This document shows, piece by piece, positions 37,511 to 49,492 of a DNA stretch of 64,000 nt. This DNA is from Castanea sativa. Its lineage: Eukaryota; Streptophyta; Magnoliopsida; Fagales; Fagaceae. The stretch covers positions 29,288,001-29,352,000 of the forward strand of contig NC_134021.1 in assembly GCF_040712315.1 (NCBI RefSeq), given 5' to 3'. Numbering within the stretch: the first letter of the stretch is position 1; every line of letters starts with the position of its first letter. The position numbers and the translations under genes were made by a program. The notes under the pieces are model-generated. The model worked only from the letters and a program-made list of their open reading frames with translations, did no database searches and was not told where the DNA came from.

Positions 37511-38560
37511 TTTTTGTGTCCCTTCTTATGTGGAACATAGGGAAAAAAAGTTTATTTGTTTGTATGTTACTTATTTGGACTTAGATTCCTTGTAAAGTAG
37601 TATTTTGTATGCTCATGTCTGATCTATTTCCTTTTATATTAAAAAAATTGCTAGGATTTTTAAAGGAGCCAAAGTCAAACTGTTTAAATTTTTTTTTTTT
37701 TGAGAAAGTCAAACTGTTTAAATTGAAACCTAAATTAGTATTGATGTTTCTTTTTAATTAAATGAGAACAATAAGGAGTTTTTTTCTTCCTTTTTGAATT
37801 GTTTAATTTTGTATAATTCTAAAAATACATTTATATAATTGAAAGAGTGATTTAATAATAAGACAAACCCAAAGGATAAATTTAGAAATTTAAAATTGTT
37901 TATAAGTTTCTGATCCCATTTACAATTTACAAACCTATATGCATAGCCTTTCAAATTCTCTAAATTGAGTAAAAAACAGAAAAAGATTTAAAAAGTGACG
38001 GGAAAAAAAATACAAGTTCTAGAAAATAGGATACACGTTCTATACTTTTACTATTTGCGGTTATAGTTTAAAATATTATGCTTTTTATTATTAAAAAAAA
38101 CATCTACACATTAAAATACAATAAAATATGAAATACTTTTAGATAATGCACAAGATTATTAAAGGTTTATTCCAAGAATTTGATTTTTTATACCATTTTT
38201 TTTCGTAGAGCCTGCGTTAAGGAAGGAAAAAATGCTAAAGAAAGTTTTATTGGCAAAGTAAAATGAATATGTTTGTTTGGGAATTAAAACTAAATTAACA
38301 ATTAAATTAATTCTTGAAATATACGGTATTCATGTTTGATAGAATTGGGAGAACGTGAGTTGACATCTTTTCTTATAAAACAAAATATACTTTGTTAAAT
38401 TATGAACATGTGTCAAGGAAGGAAAAACATGTTAAAGAAAGTTTTATTGACAATGAAAATAAGGTTCTTAAATAGGAAAAACTCCTTAAATAGTAATATA
38501 GATACATTTTTGATTAATTTGAGGTATACGGATGAAGAGATTTGAACCTTGGATGTTTCA
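37511..38560. other. AT-rich intergenic DNA
   Basis: No gene, RNA or clear element. Two loose copies of GAAAGTCAAACTGTTTAAATT occur near 37670-37725, and another pair (GGAAGGAAAAA-TG-TAAAGAAAGTTTTATTG) near 38220 and 38415. Confidence 0.5.
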
Positions 38561-38564
38561 ATTA

Positions 38565-38790
38565 AAAAAGAGAAAATTACTCTTTGCTCACCTGTGGTTT
38601 ACCTGAAAAATATTTGACCTAATTGTGATTTAAAAATTGGCACTTTACCCATTTGAGGTAAACTCAGTTTGTCTTCTGTTACCCATCTCTGTTAAAATAA
38701 TGGTAAATTTGTATTTTTCTATCATTTTATGTCTCTATCCTCTTAAAACATAAAAAAAAAACTAGAAAAATCAAGAGAAAAAAAAATGTC
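38565..38790 (+). repeat. Inverted-pair repeat, left copy
   Basis: This roughly 220-bp block (GAGAAAATTACTCTTTGC... ACCTGAAAAATATTTGACC ... CATTTTATGTCTC) has a diverged reverse-complement partner at about 41215-41440. It may be one of two independent copies of a dispersed repeat or the long end of a larger element. Confidence 0.6.
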
Positions 38791-39066
38791 CGACTGCAAC
38801 TAGGCATTGTAAAAATAACTTTACATTGAGTCTCTGTTACAGTTTATGATTACTTTTTTAATTTGCTATATGAATTTGTAAATGTAACGCGATCATTCTA
38901 TCTCTTATGCAAGTTTTACAGTTATTGTAGTTTGTTTAATTTCTGAATCTTGATACCAAAAGCCTCTTAATATTTTCCAAGTTAGACTAATGCTATATGG
39001 TTGGACTTTATTGTTTTGGACTTTGAACCACAATTCCTAGCATTATTCTAAATAATAATAATAATA

Positions 39067-39534
39067 ACTAGTATCTGAGCATACGCGTAAGGCTCTTCTA
39101 TTTTTTGGGTAAATATTAATAATTTGTATTTATTATAATTTGAAATTCCTAAAAATCTAAGGGTGTGATGAATACGTGGTCTGAGTTTTATAAATTTGAG
39201 GAGTTTTAAAACTAACAAAAGAGTGATCCTATTTTGTAGGGAGTTAATGAATAGATGTAGGAATTTAAATCAACATAAAAGTAGGAGTTTATTAGAAGTA
39301 GTAAAGCATTTCAACATAGATGTAAGAATTTATTATTTTTGTCAATTTACTATTTTAACCTTATTTTTAAGTTTTAAGTAGGGGTATTTTTTACAATAAA
39401 AAAATAATAACTAACTTTCTTTTGCCAATTTACTATTTTAACTCCATTTTTAAATTGTTGGTTAATTAATTTAGGAGTATTTTTGACGGAAAAAAAAAGC
39501 AATAACTAACTTTCTAAATCCTTTTAATATATAC
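39067..39534 (-). mobile_element. Non-autonomous Helitron-like element
   Basis: On the minus strand the 3' end is CTAGT followed by T (plus strand ACTAG at 39067-39071). Just inside is AATAGAAGAGCC, the same subterminal block as in the Helitron at 2150-2628. The 5' side near 39534 reads TATATTAAAAGGATTTAGAAAG on the minus strand, a degraded TC-TATA-type end. Two internal copies of AATAACTAACTTTCT are seen. No coding. Confidence 0.5.
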
Positions 39535-40065
39535 AAATAATAAATTAATAATAATTGGTTGAATGCTAACTTGTGCGGCAGCAGCTATACAATGTTTGAA
39601 GAGGAAGAGGCTATATGAACAGCAAATAGAGCAGCTTGGGAATTTCCAATCGCGAACATGATTATTCTAGCCCAAACCCCTCCTTTGCCTTTTCAACCTC
39701 TGCAGCTGCCTTATTCAGTGATAATATTATAAAGTACTTTCTCCTTTTTCACAATGAAAATATTATAATTAATATTTGGACTTGCACTTAGTAATCATAT
39801 TTTATATCTACCAGTGTTTTATACCTTTTTTATTTTTATTTTTTTACGAGATACGATTTTTACTCTAGCCTAATTTAAATATGTATATGTGTGAAACTCC
39901 CTCCTGAAGACTTGAACGCCAATCTTTACCCCCCACATCCCATAAGCACTTACACTTGTAAAATGATCATCGCACCAAAAAAGTTGTGTGTTTTCTATTT
40001 TGTTGCTGCATGGAATGGTTTTAATATCCAAAGTTTCTTGTTTATCAATGTTGCAGATGACATTG

Positions 40066-40970
40066 TTAGAGCATTAGCAACGGATTAGGCAAATCCCAAA
40101 TGTAGGCTTATTTTACAATTCAGACCCAAAATGTCTACTCCATTAGATGTTGTAAAATGTAACTATTGCGAAAAAAAAAAAAAAAAAAAAAGGTACTACA
40201 GTGCATTTCTAAACTTAGAATCATACTGTAGCTCAATGGTAAAAATATATATTAATATTTTATGTGTTTTCTCTCTCCACGGTCTCTCATCTCTCTCTCT
40301 CATTCTGACTCTCACTTCCTCTCTCTGTCTCTCACAAGTCATAGCTCCTCCCTTCTCACTCCCTCTCTCACATCTCTCTTGTTCAAAGCTTGCACCAGTG
40401 CTGGGTTTTGGATTTTGGAGGTTGGATCGACATGGATTGGCAGGCTGGGTTTGGAAGTTGGATCAGTGGGCTGGGTTTGGAGGTTGGATCGGCGGGCTGG
40501 GTTTGGATCGATGGGCTGTGATCGGTTGATGGTGGGTTTGGATCGGTTGATCGGTGAGTTTGAATCGGTGGATCTGTTGATCAATGGGTGGATCTATTGA
40601 TGGTGGTGGCTCCGATGGTGATTATTTTTTTTTTTGAATGGGTTTGATCGTTTGGTTTTGGTTTGATAGTGGTGGTGTTGCTTTAGGGTGGTGGATTTTG
40701 ATTTTGGCTGGATTTTGCTATGAATTTTGCTCAGCGTAGGTGGGTGGTGTGACTAAAAAGCTGGACGGTGGTGGGTGGTTGAGAGAGAAAGAGAAATAGA
40801 GATCAGAGAGAGAAGTGGGAAATATATTTATATTATTTTAATGTGTAGTATTGTAAAATAAAAGTTGGAATGTTGGAATATTGTAAAATGGTATTGTATA
40901 AATTGATAAAGTAGTTTTTTGGGATGGTAAAATAGGATAGGATTGAAAAAGCCATTGTGGATTATCTTAG
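40066..40970. mobile_element. MITE-like non-autonomous element
   Basis: The left end AGAGCATTAGCAACGGATTAGGCAAATCC and the reverse complement of the right end, CTAAGATAATCCACAATGGCTTTTTCAATCC, are loosely similar. Subterminal TTTTACAA/TTGTAAAA blocks are inverted. The centre is A-run, CT-rich and GGTTTGGATCGG-like low-complexity DNA. The open frames at 40131-40600 come from this and are not genes. Related ends may occur near 42490, 42890 and 43780. Confidence 0.4.
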
Positions 40971-41214
40971 AAGGTGCAAAAACAATTACTGAAACTATAG
41001 ATGCATTGATAGCTGGAGCTGCTGTGACGAAGGCAATGCAAAAAGCAACGTATGTAGTACTTTCGGTTCTATCTTACATTGGTCTATCAAATTCTTTCAT
41101 AATTTTATATTTTCCTAAATACAAGTATAAACTGTCATGTTTCTAAAAATTTGTTTTTAATGAAGCAATTGATCATATTGGACAACTAAATTAAAAGTTG
41201 AGTTCTAATTTTTA

Positions 41215-41440
41215 CAAAATCTAGTTTTTAGATCTTCTTTTCTCTTAATTTTTTATGTTTTGAGAGGAGAGAGACATAAAATGGTAGCAAAAAAACAAAT
41301 TTATCCCTATTTTTAACATATGTGGGTAACAAGAGATAAATGGAGCTTACCTCACGTGAGTAAAATGCTAATTTTTATATTACATGTAGGCAAAATATTT
41401 TTCGGGTAAATTACAGGTAGGTAGAGTGTAATTTTTCTCA
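41215..41440 (-). repeat. Inverted-pair repeat, right copy
   Basis: Reverse-complement partner of 38565-38790. Read on the minus strand it gives GAGAAAAATTACACTCTACC, then ACCCGAAAAATATTTTGCC and CATTTTATGTCTCTCTCC. About 2.4 kb lies between the two copies. Confidence 0.6.
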
Positions 41441-41647
41441 TTAAAATATTAAGAAATGTCAGTTTAGTTGATTTATAAGATTTTTAATATATATATATAT
41501 ATATATATTTATTTATTTACTTTAGCTTGATGGTAAGAGAATTTTTTTTCCCATTTTTCCCACAAATTATTTGGCAAATTGGTTTTTTCCAAGAAAAAAA
41601 AAAGAAAATGAAGAAATAATATTTAAATGAAATAATAAAAAAAATAG

Positions 41648-42229
41648 TGTAGGGGTGACAGGCCCAATAGAGCGCATTGGGCTGTAAGCCTCATCCGAGG
41701 ACGCCTAATAGTTCGAAGACGGATAAACGTCATCGTGGAGGTCCACGTTAGTGTATGAAAAGAGGGGTCTAGTCCTGAGGGTTTAGGGAGGAAGTTCGAG
41801 AACAAATGACACCTAGGCTAATCAAAGCAGAGGTTAGAGGGTGTGGTTTTCCATCAAGAGTAACACTCCAGAGGCTTCTATTGATAAGAATAAACGCCAG
41901 AAAAGCATAGTACAAAGGGAAGCAAAGAAATATTTAAGAGAATGCTGCTACTACCGCATTGAATGCTCTGCAACTAACTCTCTGGCCGTATTGATGTGGA
42001 GGTAATATCTGAACAGTGATTTTTAGCCTTACAACCACTCCCAGATACTTCAGGAAGGTGTTGATGGGACAAGGATCAAAGCCAACCACTTGACTTATAC
42101 GTGGAAGGTGGAGATAAAGGAGAAGAAAGGGAATATAAAGAAGAGAGGCACCGTTATGAGGGCGATCTGAGATTTGAGAGAAAAAACACTGTAGCAACAA
42201 GAACTGGACTTGTAACCAAATTCAAAAAA

Positions 42230-42264
<35 letters not shown>

Positions 42265-42484
42265 TACACATATATGAACTAGTCTCCTCAGACTGTGCCA
42301 AAGACGATTTTCTTTGGGCAAACCAGTTTATTCTTGTTTTCTTGTCATTTGGACTCACTGTAATTACTATCAAACTTATTAAAGCCTAGTTTTCTAGCCC
42401 ACTCTTTACAAATTCGTTGTATTGAGCTTTTTAGACGTAGATCCTTTTATCTTTTGGGTTTAGGAATCAAATTGCGTCCTTACA
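41648..42484. mobile_element. Solo LTR
   Basis: An 837-bp block begins TGTAGGGGTGACAGGCCC and ends GCGTCCTTACA. It is flanked by the exact duplication AATAG (41643-41647 and 42485-42489). No PBS, PPT or coding adjoins it. It includes (AT)n(AC)n near 42230-42272. Its GC content is higher than the surrounding DNA. Confidence 0.87.
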
Positions 42485-42489
42485 AATAG

Positions 42490-45400
42490 AATCATTGATG
42501 TTGGTTGTATTGTAAAGTGTGGTGTTAAAATAGATATTAGATAAAGTAGCTTTCTGAATTGCTAAAAACTAAATTATTTAGGACCACCAATGCGGGAGCT
42601 CTAAGGTTGCATATATGCAACCTTACTGTAGCAAGGATGGAAATTTTTTTTTGAGTTTGCATACTTGGATGTTGCATGATTTTATTATTTTAAGGGTCTA
42701 TGTGGTAAAAATGCAATTAGAAGATTTTTACACCCTCAATGCTAGTGCTCTAAGTCCTTATATTTATAACTTACTGTTCATGATTTTGTAAACTCAAATA
42801 CTTTTTTTATTCTCTCTCTCTCTCTCTCTCTCATGGGTTGTTTTATATAAGAGTATATTATTTTATTGAGTCGTATATAAAAATAAGAACTGAGATGTTA
42901 GATGTATTGTAAAGTGGATTGTTAAAATAAATAAAGTAGTGTTTAAAAATGTAAAATAGGTTAACAAATAATCTCCCCATTCTCTTTTGAGGCACTCGCA
43001 AAAGCTGGTGTAGTTTTATTACGTTTGATAAGAACATGAGCAAAACAACTAAAACGAAAAAACTTTCATGGATTATAGAGATGTCCATAAGAATCCAAGC
43101 AATTCATCTGTCTCATTAGAACATGTTTTTTTTTTTTTTTTTTTTGAACCAGATACATCTTTTGTGTTAGTTGAAGGAGAAATAACCATAGATTCACGTG
43201 TGATTTTCTTCCTTTTCTCAAACTTTTGGCAATAGATCATTTGCTTTACCTGAAACTTTGAAAATTGATTATTATCAATTGCACACGTCACACAATCTTC
43301 ATCTTCCATTTGGTCTCCACATAATTTTCTAACCTTTTTTCTCAAAAAGATACATGATAAGCATAGGTAGTTATATATCCAATCGACATTAATTTGCTCC
43401 ATACCTGTGCTTTATCATGTATTTATATATATCCAATCAACATTTGCTCCATACCTACGGAGAATTCAGAACCGCCCAAGTACCATTTTCTAATATCATT
43501 GGTGGAACTTGCACATACGTGGTGTCTAATGATCTTTTGCAAAGTTATACATATGAAAAGGTGGTTTTAATTTTAATTCTTATCCATCTCGTTATCTCGT
43601 GGTTCAAATTAAATTGTAGTCATAGCAGTTTATACACCCTTAGACTTAGAAAATAAAATTTTAAGTTTGAAATGGACAGAATTGATAGCAGGTGAATTGG
43701 AAAGGATCCTAGATGGGATAATTTGTGTACTATAATTGCAATTGTCTTCATTTATTCAGGGGAAAAAAAAAAGCTGTCTTAGAGCATTGATATTATTAGC
43801 TCATGCAAAAATATATGTTTATTTGAACATAAAAACCTATTTTTTTCTATTTTAAATACTCATTTTTTAAAACACCATACATCAGATAATCTATTTTACA
43901 TTATGTTTCATTAAAATATTAATTTTTTAAAATATTTCTTTTTCTTTACACGCACAACAACTATCATCTACTCTTTTTCTTCATCCTCGAGATATGTAAA
44001 GAAAAAAAATAAGCAACTTATGAATACAAAATGAATAGTATCAATGTAAATTTATACGGCTACTATAACAAACTTGTAAATTTACACAATTATATATAGA
44101 CTAATGTTGGTCATTTTTAAACAAAACTGTGTAAATTTTATATTTTTTTTATATATATAGTATGCCAAATTGTGCAAGCTAAAACTCCTGTTGTACATAA
44201 TCTTGCTCTTGATTCATTCAAATTCATATAAACTGTTATATAAGAAAAAGAAATTATTTCATGAGGTGCATTCTTGTTGTGAAAGTGAAATGCACTTGGA
44301 AACTTGCAAGTCATCACAGAAAGTGTCCTAATAAATAATAATACCTTTTTTAAGTCATAAAATGGCCAACGCCATGAGAGCCATCCCTCCTCATCCCTCT
44401 TCAACTAAAACCAAATTTGCCCTACCTTCCCCATACCTCACAAACATATTACGGCAACTTCATTCCACAATTAATATATTCCACATTCACATTATCATTC
44501 TTCGATGACAACAGATTGTGTTTCATTTCCTCACTCCTACTTGTTAATTGTTACCGTTAAAAAAAGAAATTAAAGTTCACTGCAACATTACCTAACCTGT
44601 ATATTGGACCATATAATATTTTGTGATGTCATGATGACGAGGATATAACACTGTCGCAACCTCTTGCATGTCATGTGATTTGTGTATGCTCATCAATAAA
44701 ATAATGGATATATACCAATTTTAAGTGATACATTGATTATTCAAAATATTTAATTATCAACGGAAAATAGTGGGGTTTTTTTGGAAAAATAATATTATTT
44801 ATTAATAATTTTAAAAATAGCGTTATGGAAAAATTATTTGAGAACTCTCCATGAATCTAAACATGATTTTTAGTGGTGAAATTTGTTTCAAAACACCATT
44901 TAAAACAAAAATTGCCAACTTATCAAAAGCTAATGACATATAATGTACTATTGAAAATTATGTTTTAAAAACACGATAATGGTTATATCACTTTTTGCAT
45001 TGAAATTGTGTCTAGAAAACTCGCTTTTAGTGCAAAATTTTAAAATTTTGTGTTTTACAGTATTAAATTGTGTTTTAAAACATTATTTTAATGTAAAACA
45101 CAATTTTTTCCTTCAAAGTTTACACTAAACTTGTGTTTTCTAAAACACAAATTTTCAAAATTATCCACCCATCATTTTGTAGCTATTAAAATTTGTCTAT
45201 AATAACGAAATATTTTGATACACTATATTTTAGTGGTTTTAAAAAAAAAAAATTTATACTGGTAACTAATAAAGAAAATAGGTCCTCGTTATTTAAAATC
45301 AAGAACAGAATTTTAGACATTAATTTCCAATCTCATTATTAGAGTTCTTGATAAGGCTTGCTTTTATAAATATAACTTTTTAATTAAAAAAATAAAACCT

Positions 45401-48290
45401 TAAAGCAAGCAAGCTCCAACTGACCGAAACACAGTGGCCAAAACAGATGAAGTAGACTGAATTAAGTAGATTCGGATTTTGAGCAAAATTGAGCATAAAA
45501 CTGAGTGTGCCACCTTAGTCGTTGATAATATAAAATTTTGAAATTCTGCTGGAAGAGGGGAATATATAACTTTGTCAAAAACTGCTATTTTGAAATTTAC
45601 CTTGCATGCAACTGATTCAGCGCTAAAAAATTAACCCTGTAAGACCTATATAACTGGTTTCAGATTGAACGAGGTTGTTAATTGGAACTTCCATTAACCT
45701 AGATTTGCTAACGATCATGATGCATGCACCTCTAATTGGCGAATTGTTGTGATTTGCATCCAAATGCTAAATAAATAAATCAGAAATCAATGTGATACAA
45801 CAAATAAGATGTTAGCTAGTAATAATAATACACTAAAATATAATTAAAATTAGATTGTAACCTTTATATAAGCATGAAAACATTCAACAATGATGATGAA
45901 ATAGTCTCTCTCTCTCTTTTTTCTTATGGTGCTTTGGATGTACGTCTTGTATGCCTTGAGTTTTTTATTTAATTTTTTGTGGCCGTATTTAGGGTTATGA
46001 GAATAATTTTGGAGCTTGATTAGTGAAAATGGTACTGCATGATGGTTTTGAAAGAATATTTTTTTAAAAGGAATGTTAGGGTTATGCGGAGCTAAGTTTG
46101 AGGTTTCTTTTAAATTTCTTAAATATTTTCATTTTCATTTGAGGTGTGTAACTTGAAATGAGTTTGAGCGCATAGTTTTTTCAGGTTTTTGTGTTATTTT
46201 GATGGAAAATGTGGTTGATTGTTCATGTCTTTTATCAATAAAATAATTTGGTAGATTATTACATACACACCTAGTGGGTTCAGTTCGGATGATTTGGGTT
46301 TTTAGGGACAATCGATTGATTGAGTTATAGGTTTAAAGAGTGCGCATTCTATATTAATGCCGTTGAATTTTAGTTATATTTGTTGAATGTATATAGTATT
46401 ATCTTCGACATAGATTTTGTTGTCACGGTGTTAAATGGAGGGTTGTATTGGCTTTTAGGATGTGATTGTCAAAATGTTATCCTTTGTGGTATTTGTATGG
46501 AGTGAAAATGACCTATAAAAAAAGTATAGAATACAAATGACGTTCTTTTTCATCACATACACAGAAATATTTTTGGTATTAATCTTTCAAATAGGTTATC
46601 TTGATTTTTTATGTTTCATTAATGTTAGATACATTAGCCTTAATTTGGCTCTTTGCATTGAATAGCACTTTGCACAAAAATTAATAATTAATCAAAAATA
46701 AATTGGACACATGAACGTAAAATTAGACTATAATTGAGAGTTAATTTGGATTCTAATGTGCTTCCACTTTAATTTAAATCTAATGTATATGATTACACAA
46801 AATTTAAAATTGGAACAAAATCAATTGGAGATACATAATATATATCTCGCTATCTGTAGAAAGATTCAAGCTCTCTGTGATTAAAAGATTTCACAAACTA
46901 GTCTAGTAGAACTTCTATTTGACTTGTCCACTCTAAGATACAACAGCCTAATATATTAAATTGTCGTGTGGCTTAAGCTAATTCTGCACTAATAGCTTAA
47001 CTTAAAACTCCACTAAATAAAACATATTTTTTTGCCCAACCATTCTCAAATATATATCATTATAGATCACTTCATACATCAATAGATATTGTATTTTGCT
47101 ATACATTTTGTTATTCATACATGTGTGTGTTTTGCAAATAATCCTATTATTGATTCATTGGACTTGCTTAAGGTTATGGGCTTTTAACCAATTTATTCAT
47201 ATAATTATACCCATTATTGTAATGGTGGGAGTTTCTAGAATCAATGATTGGAGTTAAATGCCATTAAAAATTGAAACTCATACATTTTCATTTATCAACT
47301 AAAATCAAGAGAAATAAGTTGTTGAATAATATAGTGAGCTCCAATTAGTTCAACTGATTAAGTTTTTTATTGTCAAATGAGAAATTCGAGATTCAAACCC
47401 CATTTACATTTAAAAAAAAAAATCAATAAGTGTCTTGATCTGATTATAAAGAAAAACTATTGTGGTGCAAATGTCGCAGGTTAAAATGCAATTGTATATA
47501 TATTAAAAATAACATATATAATATTAAATAATATAACAATTTATTTATTAATTAATATTAAAATGCACCAAAAGATTAGAGGTGATCATGTTTAGATTTC
47601 ATAAATTGTAAATCCTTTTTCATGTAATTTTTTCTATTCAAGTTATAATACGTATGTATAAAATATTATGAAAAGTCAATTTATATTTAATAGATGCAGG
47701 GAAAAGCTTTAAAACAATGAAAATGCAAAAGTTATAACAAATTAATTTTTTTAATTAGTGTGATACATTATTTTATAAGAATTATTTTCTAAAATCTGTA
47801 GTGTTTCTAGCATACTAGACAAAAATTATCACCGTACTTATATGCTTGAAATCATATCTGTTAGCTATTTTAGCCAAGGATTTCCTAATTATTGGTTACT
47901 TTTTTTTTGGTAAAATTTTAGCCATTGTGTAAACTAAAGGATACTGAAAGTTATGGAAGAGGACCATTATCAACTATGAACTAAGACAAGACCTCTAAAC
48001 AAATTATAAACTGACTTCTGTCTCTTATGAAAATTGAAAAACGATAAAATAAAGTCAGAATAAGGAGCTGATATGCTTACTATATATGGTAAATGGATGT
48101 ACGTATATATTATGAATAATGCAAGCAGTTATGGCAAACAAGCGTGCACTAAGAAATCTATTCGTCAAAAAAAAAAAAAAAAAAAAGAAATCTTTTCGTC
48201 TCAGTCTCTTACATCTCAAACCATACCTCAAGGGCCAGCCAACATTAATATAGACAACAATCTGAAAGCCGCCTTTCCCTCTCTAATCTC
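42490..48290. other. Gene-poor AT-rich DNA
   Basis: Nearly 6 kb with no recognisable gene. Features seen: a CT run near 42810-42832; a T run near 43127-43145; direct and inverted copies of a GTGTTTTAAAACA word family between 44880 and 45160; and short MITE-like ends near 42890 and 43780. Open frames at 43073-43402 and 44138-44404 (both -) have no recognisable family and low complexity. I would not call any of them genes. Confidence 0.5.
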
Positions 48291-48300
48291 TATATAAATA
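48291..48300 (+). promoter_or_regulatory. TATA box of the polygalacturonase gene
   Basis: TATATAAATA after CTCTAATCTC, 127 bp before the ATG, with an AC/CT-rich leader between. Confidence 0.65.
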
Positions 48301-48417
48301 TGTTACTCTCTATGCCATCTTTTCTCACTTCCTATAATCATCTTATCAAACATATAAACTCTACTTTTTAGAAGTACTCTATATCTTTTCTCTCAAACCA
48401 AAAAGGAAAAGGAAATA

Positions 48418-49413
48418 ATGGCCCAGCAAATAAGATATCTTCTTCCATTTTTCGTTTTCATGCTCTCTTTCATTTCATGTTATAGCACTTTGCAAAAGGA
48501 CCCACTTCGTCATTTTGGTGAAGAATCTGGGTTTAAGAACGTGATCAAGCAAAGCACTCATGTCTTACGTTTGAAAAGGTTTGATAGAATATTGGGTACC
48601 ATTTCTACCTCGGGTAAAACAATTAATGTCAATGACTATGGAGCTAAAGGTGATGGTACTGATGACACAGAGGTACTCCTTTATCAGAATAATGGTAGAT
48701 TTAAACAGTGGTTTTTAGTTGAGTTGCTACGTACAAAACTTTTGTAATCTGATTCATTAGAGTTTCTTTTATGTAATTTAATTTCAATTGGATTACAACC
48801 AATATGGCGCTATATAATTAATGCCATAATACATTTGAAAAATACTAAAACTACTGCAACTTTTTTTTCTCTTAAATTTGGAAAGCTCTACAAATTAATG
48901 TTGCAATTAATAAGTATTTAAATTATTTCTTGTGTGATTGGTGATACATGTTTTAAAAAATTTATATATTAAAATTTGTAATATTATTAATGTCATTCAA
49001 CACATTTTGAGTTATTATATTTGGAAAGTACTAAAACTACTACAAATTAATACGATAATAAATATGATTTGTACTATTGTAATAAAATAATAAATTAGTA
49101 TATATTTATATTACTTTGATTAATGACTCAACCATCTAGAAAACTTAATAGTAAAATTTATATTATAGAATATCGCTCAATACATTTTGGGTGACGTGAG
49201 CAATTGTAATCCTGTAAGTATAATGGTAAACATGAAATGACAGTTATTTTATTACTATTATTTGATAGCTTGGAAGTTGGAATGACAGTTATTAGTTATT
49301 ACACTTTGAGATGTTAATATTTCGTAAAGTATATTTTCTTTTTCATTTACGGATAATTTCTTCTCTTCTTCTTCTTCTCTTCTCCCCTTAATATATACTC
49401 CAAAACTTTACTG

Positions 49414-49492
<79 letters not shown>

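Noticed and set aside
40131..40600. Open frames rich in Ser/Leu or Gly/Trp, with repeated GGTTTGGATCGG words
   Set aside because: Low-complexity coding from a CT- and GGT-rich repeat inside a MITE-like element.
40943..41146. Frame with EGAKTITETIDALIAGAAVTKAMQKAT-like segment
   Set aside because: The short segment looks gene-like and could be an exon flank of the MITE-like insertion, but I recognise no family, splice partners or start.
43073..43402. 109-codon minus-strand frame rich in Lys
   Set aside because: It includes a homopolymer-coded Lys run and has no recognisable domain or splice context.
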